Source: Adineta vaga (taxonomy: Eukaryota; Rotifera). Taken from it: a stretch of 64,000 nucleotides of DNA. The stretch is taken from positions 5,394,001 through 5,458,000 of the forward strand of contig CP075496.1 of the NCBI GenBank assembly GCA_021613535.1, in the 5' to 3' direction. Position numbers and translations under genes: made by a program. Shown here piece by piece: positions 25,348-36,791 of this stretch (position 1 is the stretch's first letter; the number at the start of each line of letters is the position of its first letter). The notes beneath the pieces are model-generated. The model did not search any database. It worked only from the letters and a program-made list of their open reading frames with translations, and was not told the DNA's origin.

Positions 25348-26914
25348 ATGACTTCTCTTGTTAATGATCATATTTTGGCAGAAAAAAAATTTAATATGCT
25401 ATCGAATACTGACCTAACGATTACTCATTCAAATTCAAATACTTTCAGTAAAAGTATCACAAATATCAATTCATCATTAATAACATTAACTCCACCGGAA
25501 AATCGTTCTTCTTTAAGCAAAGTTTATCCTAATGCCGATGCTGACTATTGCACATTTATTCTTCCGAGACAATTTTTCGATTTAATCACTATAAATTCGT
25601 CATTACATGAACGTAAATATCGACCTGTTATGATTGATTGTCGTTCACAAATTGAGTTCGGTGTTGAACGTATTAATTCTTCATATAATGTGAATTGTCG
25701 AGCAAAACTTTTGATAAGAAAATTAACTTCAAAACGTTTAGAAGATATTGAATCAAACCTATCTTATGCATTAAATCATTCTGATAGTGTTATTCTTTAT
25801 GATCAATTAACAGATATACGAAGTGAAGAAAAATTACGTTCATCACCATTAAATCTCGTTGTTCAAGCAGCGAAAAGATCTAATAAAAAGATTTTTATTC
25901 TTCAAGGTAGGAATTGCCATTTATTCATCCGATAAGAATATTTCTCTATGAGAAATTCTTAGGTGGCTTTGATGCAATTAAATCTCAATATCCACATTTA
26001 ATTCAATCATCTGAAGAAATCTCAAAGGATAATTATGAAGATTATGTACCATCAACACCGGACACACTTGATAAAGAAAATTTTATTATGACTGAAATAT
26101 TGCCACATATTTTTGTTGGTATGTATTGTTTATTAAAACATGAAAATAGAAAGTAAAATCAATTGTCATGGTGAGGAATGAAAATTCAGAGAATTGAAAG
26201 ATTATTTTTCATGACGTCATTCAACAAATAACATGTGAAATGAATAATAGAGTAGAAAGATCAAAAATCTTCAAGGTTAAAATGATAAGAATGTTATCTT
26301 CTTTCTTTTAGGAAATATACTTGATTCACAAAATCTCGATCGATTAAATCAAAATGGCATTACACATATTATTAATTCAACACCCGATTTACCTTGTAAA
26401 TGGGAAGGAAAATATGAATATATTCGTGTTGATGCTCTAGATTTACCATCACAAAATATTCGCAAATATTTTGATGAAGTTTTTCAATTCATTGGTTAGT
26501 TTCTTTATTTTTCATATTCTATTCATTTCTTTTTCCATTAATTTAGATACAGCTTTACGTGATAAATCGAACAATGTTCTTGTTCATTGTTCAGCTGGTA
26601 TTAGCCGAAGTCCGACATTAGTACTTGCATATATGATCAAAAAATATCATTTGAAATTAGACGAAGCATTTAATAAAATGCGTCAATTACGTCGAATAGT
26701 TGATCCTAATGTTAGTTTCATGATTCAATTACAAGATTGGGAAAATAAATGTTTGGTATCATCATCATCATCATCATCAACAACTACGGGGGAATCGATT
26801 GAGAATCTTTCATGTACAAATTCTCGACCAACATCAAGTACATATTGTGGTTCAACATCGAAAACGAAAACAGATACTACAGCACGTACTGATTCAGCTA
26901 TTAGTGTTCAATAG
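25348..26914 (+). CDS. Dual-specificity MAP kinase phosphatase (DUSP10-like)
   Basis: Dephosphorylates the Thr and Tyr of activated MAP kinases. Exons 25348-25906, 25963-26118, 26312-26494 and 26547-26914 give 421 aa. The N-terminal half is a rhodanese-like domain (PVMIDCRSQIEFGVERINSS) with a basic MAPK-docking segment, LLIRKLTSKRLEDI. The catalytic domain has VLVHCSAGISRSPTLVLAY, with Cys and Arg in place, and a general-acid Asp is plausible in YIRVDALDLPS. The linker STPDTLDKENFIMTEILPH most resembles the MKP-5 (DUSP10) class, which favours JNK and p38; that subclass call is tentative. The C-terminus is a Ser/Thr-rich tail. The start ATG follows an acceptor-like TTTTCAAG by two bases, suggesting a spliced or trans-spliced leader. 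Confidence 0.9.
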
Positions 26915-28814
26915 TTTAATTAACACGCGAATTGACAATCAAAGTTAGGAGAAAAACAAAACATAAGATATCATTGAATTTCAAATGTATATATGTTTAA
27001 AAAGATAAGTCCTTATCTTTATTTAAATTTCAAAATGAGAAGTAACATGTTTCTGTCTTTCTTGTTTATACAAGAATATCATTATACTAGTGTTATATAC
27101 ATAAGTATATATATATTTATATATAGAAGTGCAAAACATTACTTTTCACTCTCTTCCATTGTTTGTTTGTTTGTTTGTTTTTTTTGTCATAAAATTTGTT
27201 CTCGTTGCATCATGTTTTTCTTCGTTGTGTCAATGTCATTCATTTATTTTTCTATATGATTACATGATAGTACGATGACACAGTGAAAATCTTTGTTTTG
27301 TTCTTCTTTGCTTTAAGCGTTCCTTGTACGTCCGATGATTCTTAAATAATCATTTTGACGATATACAAATATATAGTTTTTTTTTCTTTCTTTTGTTTCA
27401 TATTTTATTCAATATTTATAGGTGCATTCAAAGATGTGCGATGATTGTAATGAACAGAAACATTTTACCATCTTTTCTTTCCTTCTCAGTTCAAGATTAA
27501 TAAAGTATGAACTAAAGATATAGAACTCTATTTTATTGACAAACCAACTTCTACTATGAAGATAATAAGTTGTGAAATTATATTCGATGAATAGATTGTT
27601 TAGTTTTTGTTTATAATAAGTGTTACAAGGAAACGAAAGTAAAGGTTTGGTTTTATTTTCGTCGGGGAATATACGAAATTATGAAGCGAATCAATGCCAA
27701 ACTTTCCGATTACTATCATTATCTTCAAGGGTGAGCATTTTCACGCCTTAGAATAGTTTTATTAATTAAATCATTGTTTATTTGTTTTTCCGTTCTACTT
27801 CATTTCGTCCAAATAACTAATTCAATATGATATTGAGTAATAAATATGTATAAAAGGAAAAAAAATCATTACAGATTAAGGTTATTTTCAGACGATGTTT
27901 ACATTCATTAAATGTTGACGTAAAAAAATCAAATTTAGATTAATCTATACATCCATCTGTAAAATAATTTATTACCTTGATCATTTTTCAGACAGGACAT
28001 TTTCCCTTGATAGTACAAATACGTTTAATATAGTAGGTACTTTACAACTAAGTCAATGACAGAAAATCTATCATTTTTAAACTGTCAATATATTGATATA
28101 ATGGAAAACGAATCGACGAAAATCGTATATAAATAAATGAAAAAAGTTACGTATTTAGTACGGTTATTTATATAAATTTGAAGGTTGCGAAAGAATATCG
28201 AAGCTACGCTTATTGGTCTCGCTGTTCATCATCTTTTTTTTCTTGCTCTGTTCGATAAATTCAATTCAACTATAGGAGTATAATGCAATATATGCATAAA
28301 TATATGTATAGATACATATGGACAGATGTATGTGTGTGCATGTGTATATGCAAAACTGAACGATGAATGTAACTGGATGTCGTCGTCTCGGTTAAGTTGA
28401 ATTTCATTTGGTAAAGTCTTTTCGAGGGACACTTTAAAGCACTCATTCGAGCGTGTCCATGAGACAAACGAAACGAAACGAATGAATAGAAATGGTTGTC
28501 ACTTTACAAATAAGAAGCCACTCTCGTTTACCATCGCTACTATCAATGATCCTCACCTATATATCGGCTTTTTTTTCTTCGTCTATCTCCCTCTCTCTCT
28601 CTCCTACTCTCTGTTTCATTTTTCTTCTTCTCTAACGAGAGAAATAAACATTGATGCTTTTATAAATCATATTTTATCATCGTCGTTATATTCATGTTAT
28701 AGTCATTACTTTTTCTTTTCGTTTTTTTTATTGTTCCGATCAATGAAAAAAATTAGATGTACAATCAATCGAATATATTGATCTAGTTAGTTTCCTTTTC
28801 TATCATTACAGAAT
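26915..28814. other. Intergenic region
   Basis: About 1.9 kb between two + strand genes. Contains GTTT repeats at about 27163-27180, a TATA-rich stretch near 27105-27125 and a CT run at 28590-28605. No coding exon supported. The sequence tatcattacag ending at 28811, just before the next ATG, looks like an acceptor for a leader exon. Confidence 0.55.
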
Positions 28815-28940
28815 ATGCCGACAAGCGTTCGTTATGGTTCTGTACAACCGCCTCAGCAACCATCACCATCAATTCATTATACTTATCCTTCTCAACCACA
28901 ACAGCAACATCCGCTACAACATCAGCAACAACAGCAGCAG

Positions 28941-28980
<40 letters not shown>

Positions 28981-31834
28981 TACAACAGCAGCAGCAGCAG
29001 CAACAACAACAACAATCAGCAACATTACATCATCGTCATCATTACCATCATCATCATACTTCACTTCGTTCATCACCAACATTTCAAAACCATAATTTAT
29101 CATCCTATTCCAATCATCGATTGAATTCAAATAATAATAATATACATACTCAACCAACATCATCATCAACACCATCATTATCATCAAATCAATCTTCAGC
29201 TTATTTTCTCGATCGTGTTGATTTAGAAAATTATACAACACATACATTAAAACAAACTGTTGAGAATATTTTATCAAAAACAAAATCGAAAGGTTTGAAT
29301 AAACAAAACGAAATATACACTATATAATCGATAATTGTATAATTTATTCTATTAGGTTTAAAGGTTAAATTATCATTACCTGATGATGGTCTAATTATTG
29401 ATAATATAACTGATCCTTCTCAATCATGGATATTTAAAACACCGGAATTATTATATTTTTGGCGTGATCCGTATTATATGAATATCATTGTTGTTGTAAC
29501 TATCAATCGATCACGACATCATATAAATCAACCGTATTCAGCATCGATATTTCGTTTACGTGGTACTGATTCTGCTCAAGCATTTCTTCAACAAGCCCAA
29601 CGATTCTTCGTTAACCTATCCGGATCTGTCAGTGCTTCAAGTGTAGCGAAACCAATTAGATATAAATCAGTTGATAAGCAAACACGAGATGAAACTCGCA
29701 GTATTGATCATAATACGTTAACAAACCATAAAACAAAAACGAAATCACTTTCAATTATTAACGAACAATCTGGTTATACAACGAAAACATCATCAAACCG
29801 TCATCAATCATCTCCACCACCTGCGTCATCATCTACAACAATTCGACGTGTAACACGTGCAGAATTTGATCCAGGTAAATCATCAACAAATGATTCAACA
29901 GGCGGTATAAAAGATAATCGAACATATAGTGAAACCGCTTCATCAGTTGATTCTCAAACAACGAATTCAACGAAAGAAATGTTATCTTATGCAAAGAAAC
30001 ATATGCATGATGATGACGATGATAAAATGACAACAATTAGCAATAATTTATCAGGTGATCAAATAGCAGAATTAATGCGTGAATTAAAAGAATTACGAAA
30101 TGAAATTGCTTCATTAAAATTAGAAAAGAGAATTTCACATGATACACGTTCAATGAGCACCAGTCCATTAGCTGGTAAAATGCAAAAAACAAAAACAATA
30201 TTAGATACGTCAAAGACGACAACAACAACAACAACTTCGTCATCATCATTTCCTGATATCACATCTCAATCAGAAGTTGATGCTGAAACACAAACAGATT
30301 TCAGTTTAATTAATCATCGACGACGACAATTATTAAAAAAGAATAAAAAAACTATGATTGGTTCAGGTGTTGTTTCGACTTTAAGCAAGAAATCTGCACA
30401 ACAATCAACTGTACGAAATGGTCGAAGAACATTTTCGAATAGTTCAACAAATACTGTTTCAGATCAAGAAGGTAAATATTAATCATAAGAAAAGAAAAAG
30501 AATCAATTTTATCAATGTAGATTTGTGTCATACGTTTCTCCTCACTTTTACATAGATATTTGATTAGAAAAAAAACACTTGTTGTCTTTTTCATTCATTT
30601 ATAACGCGTAATAAATCTGGAAAAAAACCGCCAATACGATCCAAAATATAAACGATTTCTCGATTTTTTTCCATAACTAAAATTTACTTTTTTTTGTATA
30701 TATTCTTGATAAACTAAGATAGTATATGAGAAAACAAACGTCATCTTTTATATAGAAGCAGCACCGACTCTTTCTTCTCAAGTGAATGATCTGCCAAATG
30801 ATAATCCATCTGCTTCACTTAATCAACAATCCTATCAACCAGTAATCTTATCAGCACCACCTCGGCCTGTTTTAGTAAGAAGTCAAAATAAATTTGTTTC
30901 TTTAAATAATTTAACAGCTTATAAAATGACGAATGGCAATCAAATAGTACCCAATTCCAATTCGGTTGAAGAAGGTCTATCATCACATGGTTTACCAGTG
31001 ACTCTCGAGAAAGAAATTGATCATTTTCTTTCTACTAATATTCCTACTTCGAATACCGATCTTCTTGGACCTCAATTACCAATGATTAAAGTAGGAGGTA
31101 CTAGTTTTCGTGCACCATCCGAAAACATGAAACCTCCTACGGATCATATCTATGAAAATGTACCTATTTTGATACAACCAAAAGGAAAACGAGAATCTTT
31201 TTATAACATACCGATTATTAATGTTGATGATCAACAGCAACAATCACAGCAGCAACATCAACAACAACAGAATCCAACAGAAGGTTATATTTATTATACA
31301 CTTACAAATAATAAAACTGAACATGAATCTCAACAACAATATCTTATGCAAGGACAAATGCTTGCTGATTCACCTCCGACTAATGATAGTAATATGGGTG
31401 ATGCTCAAGTACAATCATTACAGTATCAACCACAAAAACCACAAATAATATCTGTTGGTCGTCATCGTAATCAACCGATTTATTTTGCTAATCATTTAAC
31501 AAATCCGATATTTAATGTTGACAAACAATTATTAACCAATACAATTGCAAATCAATTTGGCGTTGACCTTAATTCTCCACAATTACAACAATTAATTTCA
31601 AATCAACATATATTTGCCACACGTAAGCGTACATTTGCTAACATGGTTTGGCAATTAACACCTGATGAAGAAACGGCTCTTTGTTCATCACCTGTTACAA
31701 TTCAAACCGATGTGATTGATGTAGATATAACAGAAACGAATACTATTACTTCTCGATCAATATTAAAAGCAACAAAACGTTTTCGTCCAACAGCTAAAAG
31801 ACGAAGTATTAGTTGGGATACGACCTTAGAATAG
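28815..31834 (+). CDS. PolyQ protein with possible PTB-like domain and coiled coil
   Basis: 890 aa from exons 28815-29292, 29356-30471 and 30756-31834. Order of parts: Pro/Gln-rich N-terminus with a long Gln tract encoded by mixed CAG and CAA; His-rich stretch; a folded-looking region at about residues 130-255 (GLKVKLSLPDDGLIIDN, DPYYMNIIVVVTI, SIFRLRGTDSAQAFLQQAQR) with the strand-helix pattern of a PTB/PID domain; Ser/Thr-rich linker; a coiled coil (IAELMRELKELRNEIASLKL); and a disordered tail with a second Gln-rich patch. PTB plus coiled coil recalls NOS1AP (CAPON) scaffolds, but similarity is weak and this is only a suggestion. It is clearly a real gene because all three exons join in phase with long open frames. 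No enzymatic motif is visible. Confidence 0.7.
28905..29016 (+). repeat. Coding CAG/CAA (polyglutamine) repeat
   Basis: An interrupted CAG/CAA tract with a single CTA (Leu) interruption at about 28980, coding for a long Gln run inside the first exon of the polyQ protein. The repeat opens long spurious frames on both strands (poly-Ser/Asn and poly-Val/Ala), which should not be annotated. Confidence 0.9.
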
Positions 31835-32639
31835 TCTTACTTTTTGTATATCTTTGTTGTTGTATTTGTTTTCTCCGACATATTTTTGTATTATTCTTTA
31901 GGATAATCATTATTGAAGAAGAAAAAAAGTATTTATTATTCTTAATGTAATAAATATCTTTCATCTAATCAATAAGTAATTGTCATCATATGTTCGAAAG
32001 TATATTACTTATGATTGCTATGATTTTATTCGTAACTATGAATTGGAATAAATCTTACGTTGTAAATGAGCACATCAGTGAAAGAAAAGTAAGTAGAGAG
32101 AAATATCGTTTATGAGTAGTTGTATTATCTTTATTTTATATCGACATCTATGATTAGAAATGTTAATGAATAGCTATAAATAAGATATCGATAAAATCAG
32201 TTGAAAAGAAGTGTTATTTTTAATTATCGTAAGAAGATTTAACAAAAATGATTGTTAATGAGTATAAAACGGATAAGGAGAATATTGTCTTTGATAAAAA
32301 AAATCCTCAATAAGAATGTGATGATGATGATCGAAAAGTCAAATCATTTTTTGATTTTGCTTTGATCGAAGTAGACGATGAATTTGATAATAATCCTTTT
32401 GAGTTATAGCGACTGATATGAATGATTCTTTTGTTCAAATATTGAATAATCGATGTAGACGAAATGATACTAAGATATATTTAACACTCATTCAACCAGT
32501 ATTAGATCAGTTTTTTACTTCAGTTTCGAAAAATAAGTACATCAGTAGTTAAAGATATTCGTATATAGCAATCTAATCACGTTTATATCTCAATTTATTT
32601 CATAAATCATTTTAAAATTCTGGTAAATGCGTGATGTGA
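31835..32639. other. Convergent intergenic region
   Basis: About 0.8 kb between the ends of the polyQ gene (+) and the TMC gene (-). Mostly 3' UTR-like AT-rich DNA, but 32248-32552 has a coding-like composition and is listed separately. Confidence 0.5.
32248..32552 (+). pseudogene. Possible decayed coding fragment
   Basis: From the ATG at 32248 a frame reads MIVNEYKTDKENIVFD, meets one TAA, then continues open with acidic residues (DRKVKSFFDFALIEVDDEFD) to a TAG at 32407-32409. Right after it, 32418-32552 is an intact 44-codon frame (MNDSFVQILNNRCRRNDTKI...). Codon use resembles the neighbouring genes. No homolog was recognised. It could be a gene relic, a small gene with an unrecognised intron, or chance. 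Confidence 0.25.
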
Positions 32640-35600
32640 TTATAGAGTTGTTGATAACAATGGTGGATTTTGAATAGCTAACTCATGTGTCGTATGAGAC
32701 TAAATACAGATAGGAAATAGATTTGTATTTAGAAAACATATTCTTATGAATGAAAAAACTTACCGAATATAATAATTTGTAAAGTTCTACTGATGCCGCT
32801 CGATAACTATTGCGTCGAATGACCAATATGCACGATAATAAACTAAAAGAAAAATTGAACATATTTATTTAATTCCTCCCATCAATACGATTCTCTATTT
32901 ACATCAATATCAATACGAATGGAACAATAACGACTGCACTTGTTAGTTTAAATAGAAGTTTGACTAAAATTCGATTTTGAACTTGTGAAAAAACATTGCG
33001 AACAGAATAATAGATATAAAAATCAGGTTCATGACTGAACAAACGAAATGGACCACAACCACGTGATGGTCGAAGTCTAATGAAAGCCCATCGAATGAAT
33101 TATTCATCTTTAAAAAAACAAAAACTTACGATGTTGCAAGAAATGTGATTGGTAACAGAGCCCAAACAAATGAAAAGAGCAGGACACTTGTAAATATAAA
33201 TTGAGCTCGAGCCGGACTTAATTCTAGTGGTGATCTTCTTCGAAATACAGCTAAACTTAACTAAAACACAATCAAAGATTAACTATATAGAATATCGGTT
33301 AAATGTTTCTACTAACCCATTTTACAGCAAAGATAAGTACATTCTTTACGGCTGCAATCAATGGTAGGTATGGACAGAAAAGTAATCCATGCCTAGAGAA
33401 AAATGAAATACAGATTATTTCAAATATGAATCTTTCGTTTCATAAACTCACCAACATAATGTTTGAGTGTATGTTAAATCGAGAACATAATCTCCAACTT
33501 CAAATTCTAATGGTTGAAAAAGAAACCAAGTATTGGGTGCTGCATGATATTTTATTGTAGTTCCATCTTCTTCTACGACTCGTTCAGGAAAACAACAACG
33601 TCTTAAAAGACTAAACAAAAACAAATAAAATTCCTTCTACAAACCGTATACTCAACCTTCGTATTGGATCAACAATCAGATGTACAATTAGCATTACAGC
33701 TGTATCACTTATAACCAATCGATAAATAACTTGACCAATAAGAGTTTCCCAACACTACATAACAAATAGAGAATTTTTCTTTTCGAAAAACATATTGTCT
33801 GTATTTACATGTATAAAAGTTGCTCTTCCTTTAATTTCTACACAACTAATCAATTCTGATTGTCTTCCACAATGATTACTATTACATGTTATTTGTAAAA
33901 TAACAATAAAAACAAAAGTAAATAATAGAAGTAATCGCATAATAATAACTCTAATAAAAAAACAAAAAATTTCTATTTTTATTGATATCAATAAGATAAA
34001 TTATACCTGACTAAATAGTGTCGAACAGCTGTTGTTGGTGTATATAATTTAAAATCTTTCATAAAAGCAAAGACTAATTGTGATGTTAGATTAATAACTG
34101 ACACAACAATCGAAGGTAAATATTCCACGACCATATCCCGAAAACGACCTGATTCCGTTTCACCGTTATTCAATTCTTTCTTTGCTCTTTCCTTCAAAAT
34201 ATCATAATATGATCGAATCATGATTAAAAAATAAAAGCAAACTAAATACTAACTTGAAAAGCAAATCGATTGGTAAAATATAAAATTGTAATCGCACCGG
34301 CAAAGATAATGATAGTAACAAGCCATATACATATGCGTTTAATTTGAAAGAGAATTTTATCATTTGCACATTCAAATGTAAAATTGATTTTTTCATTTCG
34401 TTCAAAAAAAAGATTTCGTATTTCTGTACGAAAACGATTCTCATGTCGACGTGCAACAAATGCATTTACGGAACGATAATCCCATCGAGCAAATATATAT
34501 TGAAATAGATTGTTTTCAAAGGATTCATTTTGTACATAACTTTGTCGCATTCCATCACCAAACCTAAAAGAATAATTTAAAAGTGAATTTCTTTCTTTTG
34601 TTTTCAATTCATAGTTACTTTCGAACAATGATAATTCCTGTTATCAAAAGACAAATAAATACTGTAAGAAAAACAGCTAAACCCATATTGTATGTTTGAA
34701 CATAGGAATCATTATCAGTTGATCTCGTTAAATTTCGATAATAACCAATAAATAGTCGATTGAGAGTCAGAAATCCCTTGAAATTGAAGGCAAAAATTTC
34801 AAGAATACCAATTCTAATCAATACTTACACTTCCATCGATAAGATCAATCATAAATTCAGTCCAATGATTCTCACTTTCACTCGATGAATTAACAAAAAA
34901 TGATTGAGTATGCAATGAACAACAACTACTCGCTGTAAATGTATTATTAATACATGTTCCATATACATTTGAACCTTCATCTGATATCGGTTTATTAAGA
35001 AGTTTACATTGAGGATCTGATAGAGTACAAATATCATTTGATGTATTATCTCGTGAACCACCATGGTTTTGATAGTATTCATTCATTGCATAGGAAGAAA
35101 ATTCAATTGAATTTGGATAAATATGAGTAGGCATTATTATACAGAAAAAACAAAGAATAAACGTAAAAATATTCAAGTAGAATAACCAAATAATAAATTG
35201 AAAATAAGAACGAATAGTAAAGCCACTACGATCTAGAATATCGAGAAAAAAAAACAAATTTTGAACTTCAATGATCAGATGAACATACGTTCGATAAAAT
35301 TCAGTAACAATCGAACTGGTGATGGAAGTTTTGAAAATAATTTGTTGAATTTTGTTGTTATTGATTCTTTTGTCTGTTAATAGATAAAGATTTGGATCGA
35401 TATGTACAAAATTATTTTTACCTTTTTAATACTATGTTCATCGACAGAAGCAACAACTTTTGCCCTATGAACAATGAATTCTAAATCATTTGTATTTTTT
35501 CAAAGAATTAATTTGTATTTTACCAGTCTTTTCGTTTTTTTGTTTTAATAATTTTTAATAAGGGTGATTCACGACCGTTTCATGTTCCTTTGAATATTAT

Positions 35601-35800
35601 CATATATTTTTCTTTAATGAAAAAATACATTTATCATTTCCTACCGGTTCAATTGATGGAAGAGAAATAAAAACTGCTTTATTAGTATTTGCTGAGGATG
35701 GGATTGCATCAAGTTCTGTTGTATCGATGTCTTCCGAAGATGAACTTTTTCGAGTATGTCGATGATGATGTCTTCGTATCGCCTGTTTTTTCGACGTCAT
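32640..35800 (-). CDS. Transmembrane channel-like (TMC) protein
   Basis: TMC proteins are pore subunits of mechanosensory or leak channels in the plasma membrane. The family signature is plain: CWETLIGQVIYRLV, followed by FEVGDYVLDLTYTQTLCW and FCPYLPLIAAVKNVLIF. Many hydrophobic helices are spread over a dozen or so short exons (for example YFQFIIWLFYLNIFTFILCF, IWLVTIIIFAGAITILYF, MRLLLLFTFVFIVILQI). An ARWDYRSVNAF segment matches the TMC intracellular loop, and RGCGPFRLF a conserved motif before the last helix. The C-terminal exons splice in phase to end SSHTTHELAIQNPPLLSTTL at 32640. The proposed first exon (35800-35645, MTSKKQAIRR...) joins poorly to the next exon, near 35520-35590, where the coherent frame contains a TGA. 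The core identification is firm; the 5' end is unresolved. Confidence 0.85.
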
Positions 35801-36179
35801 TTTCTTATAGATTCGTCGAAATTGTGAATTATTTTTTGTTGTACAACACAATAAAGATCTTATCACATATATTAAGTATATTCTGTTGACAAAAAATATT
35901 CACGGAGTACTTCTTTCTACCTTTCTCTTTTATTTCACTGTAGCTTATATGAAATATCTTATCAGTAATGTTACTGACTCATCAGAGAACAGTTTATGTC
36001 CGAATGTAAAACAAAGTAATAAAAATATATCATGATTTGACTGAAATGATCTTTTATTCATACAAAACGTGAAATGAAAATAAGAATGAAAATATATCGA
36101 AGTTCTTGACTACGATTTTTTATGAAAAAATAAAATAACTAAATTTTTTATTGACTACAAGTCAAACAGAACGAATCAA
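35801..36179. other. Short spacer upstream of TMC
   Basis: About 380 bp between the TMC start and the end of the histidine phosphatase gene, both on the - strand. AT-rich; presumably holds the phosphatase 3' UTR and the TMC promoter or leader acceptor. Nothing else seen. Confidence 0.5.
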
Positions 36180-36782
36180 TTACATTTTATATGTAGCCAC
36201 TTGGCAATTAGCTAAATATGAACTGTTGCCTCCTAAAAATTCCCATAAATAATCACCATGTGAAAAGACTGCAATACGTGTTTCGGGTCGTTCTTGTATA
36301 AAATGACGAAATTTCTCCATACGTGCCGATTGATATTGATGTGTTTCACTCGAACGTTTCTTATCATATTGCCACCACCATATTTCATCTTCAGGAACAT
36401 TTGTCCAATCGAATGATGTCGGAAATTTTGGTTGAACAACACTACGTTTTTGTCCACAACTATAATGTGATGAACAAACTTCTGCTATTTCAGGAAGAAC
36501 AAGCACCGATCCTGTATAAGATGGTGGTAAAGCATTTTGACATGTTTGTAGTGCTCGTGTTAATGGACTAACAACAACAAGATCAAGTTTTAAGGCTTCA
36601 AGTTGTTTTTGTAATCCTCTTGCTTGAGCAATACCTTGTTCTGTTAAACCAGCATCTCGGTAAGCAATAGATTCATCATAATCACGATTAGCAATTGACT
36701 GACCATGACGAATAAGAAACAATGTTTTTGTTGATGAGGATGTTGCTGATTGAGAGTCAGTTGTTTGCTTTTTTGCTGGCAT
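36180..36782 (-). CDS. Histidine phosphatase (phosphoglycerate mutase-like), intronless
   Basis: 200 aa in one exon. Branch-1 histidine phosphatase superfamily: the phospho-accepting His is in LFLIRHGQSIANRD (H26 in the RHG motif), with SPLTRALQTC holding the conserved Arg and the second catalytic His in VFSHGDYLWEFLGG (about residue 175). The insert FDWTNVPEDEIWWWQYD resembles phosphoglycerate mutase-like proteins of plants, fungi and protists more than animal glycolytic PGAM. Substrate unknown; likely cytosolic because no signal or membrane segment is seen. Its ATG lies 6 bp after the stop codon of the ANKRD54-like gene on the same strand, suggesting one polycistronic transcript. It lacks introns, unlike most genes in the window. 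Confidence 0.88.
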   Translation of the reverse strand: MPAKKQTTDSQSATSSSTKTLFLIRHGQSIANRDYDESIAYRDAGLTEQGIAQARGLQKQLEALKLDLVVVSPLTRALQTCQNALPPSYTGSVLVLPEIAEVCSSHYSCGQKRSVVQPKFPTSFDWTNVPEDEIWWWQYDKKRSSETHQYQSARMEKFRHFIQERPETRIAVFSHGDYLWEFLGGNSSYLANCQVATYKM

Positions 36783-36791
36783 TATTATCTA
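36783..36791 (-). other. Six-bp intercistronic junction with possible splice acceptor
   Basis: Read on the minus strand, the upstream gene ends ...CATTTGTAG and the next gene's ATG follows after ATAATA. The TAG stop is preceded by a U-rich stretch and could itself supply the AG of a trans-splice acceptor for the downstream cistron. Confidence 0.4.

Noticed and set aside
28783-29283. Long minus-strand frame with poly-Val/Ala
   Set aside because: Antisense reading of the CAG/CAA repeat in the real + strand polyQ gene.
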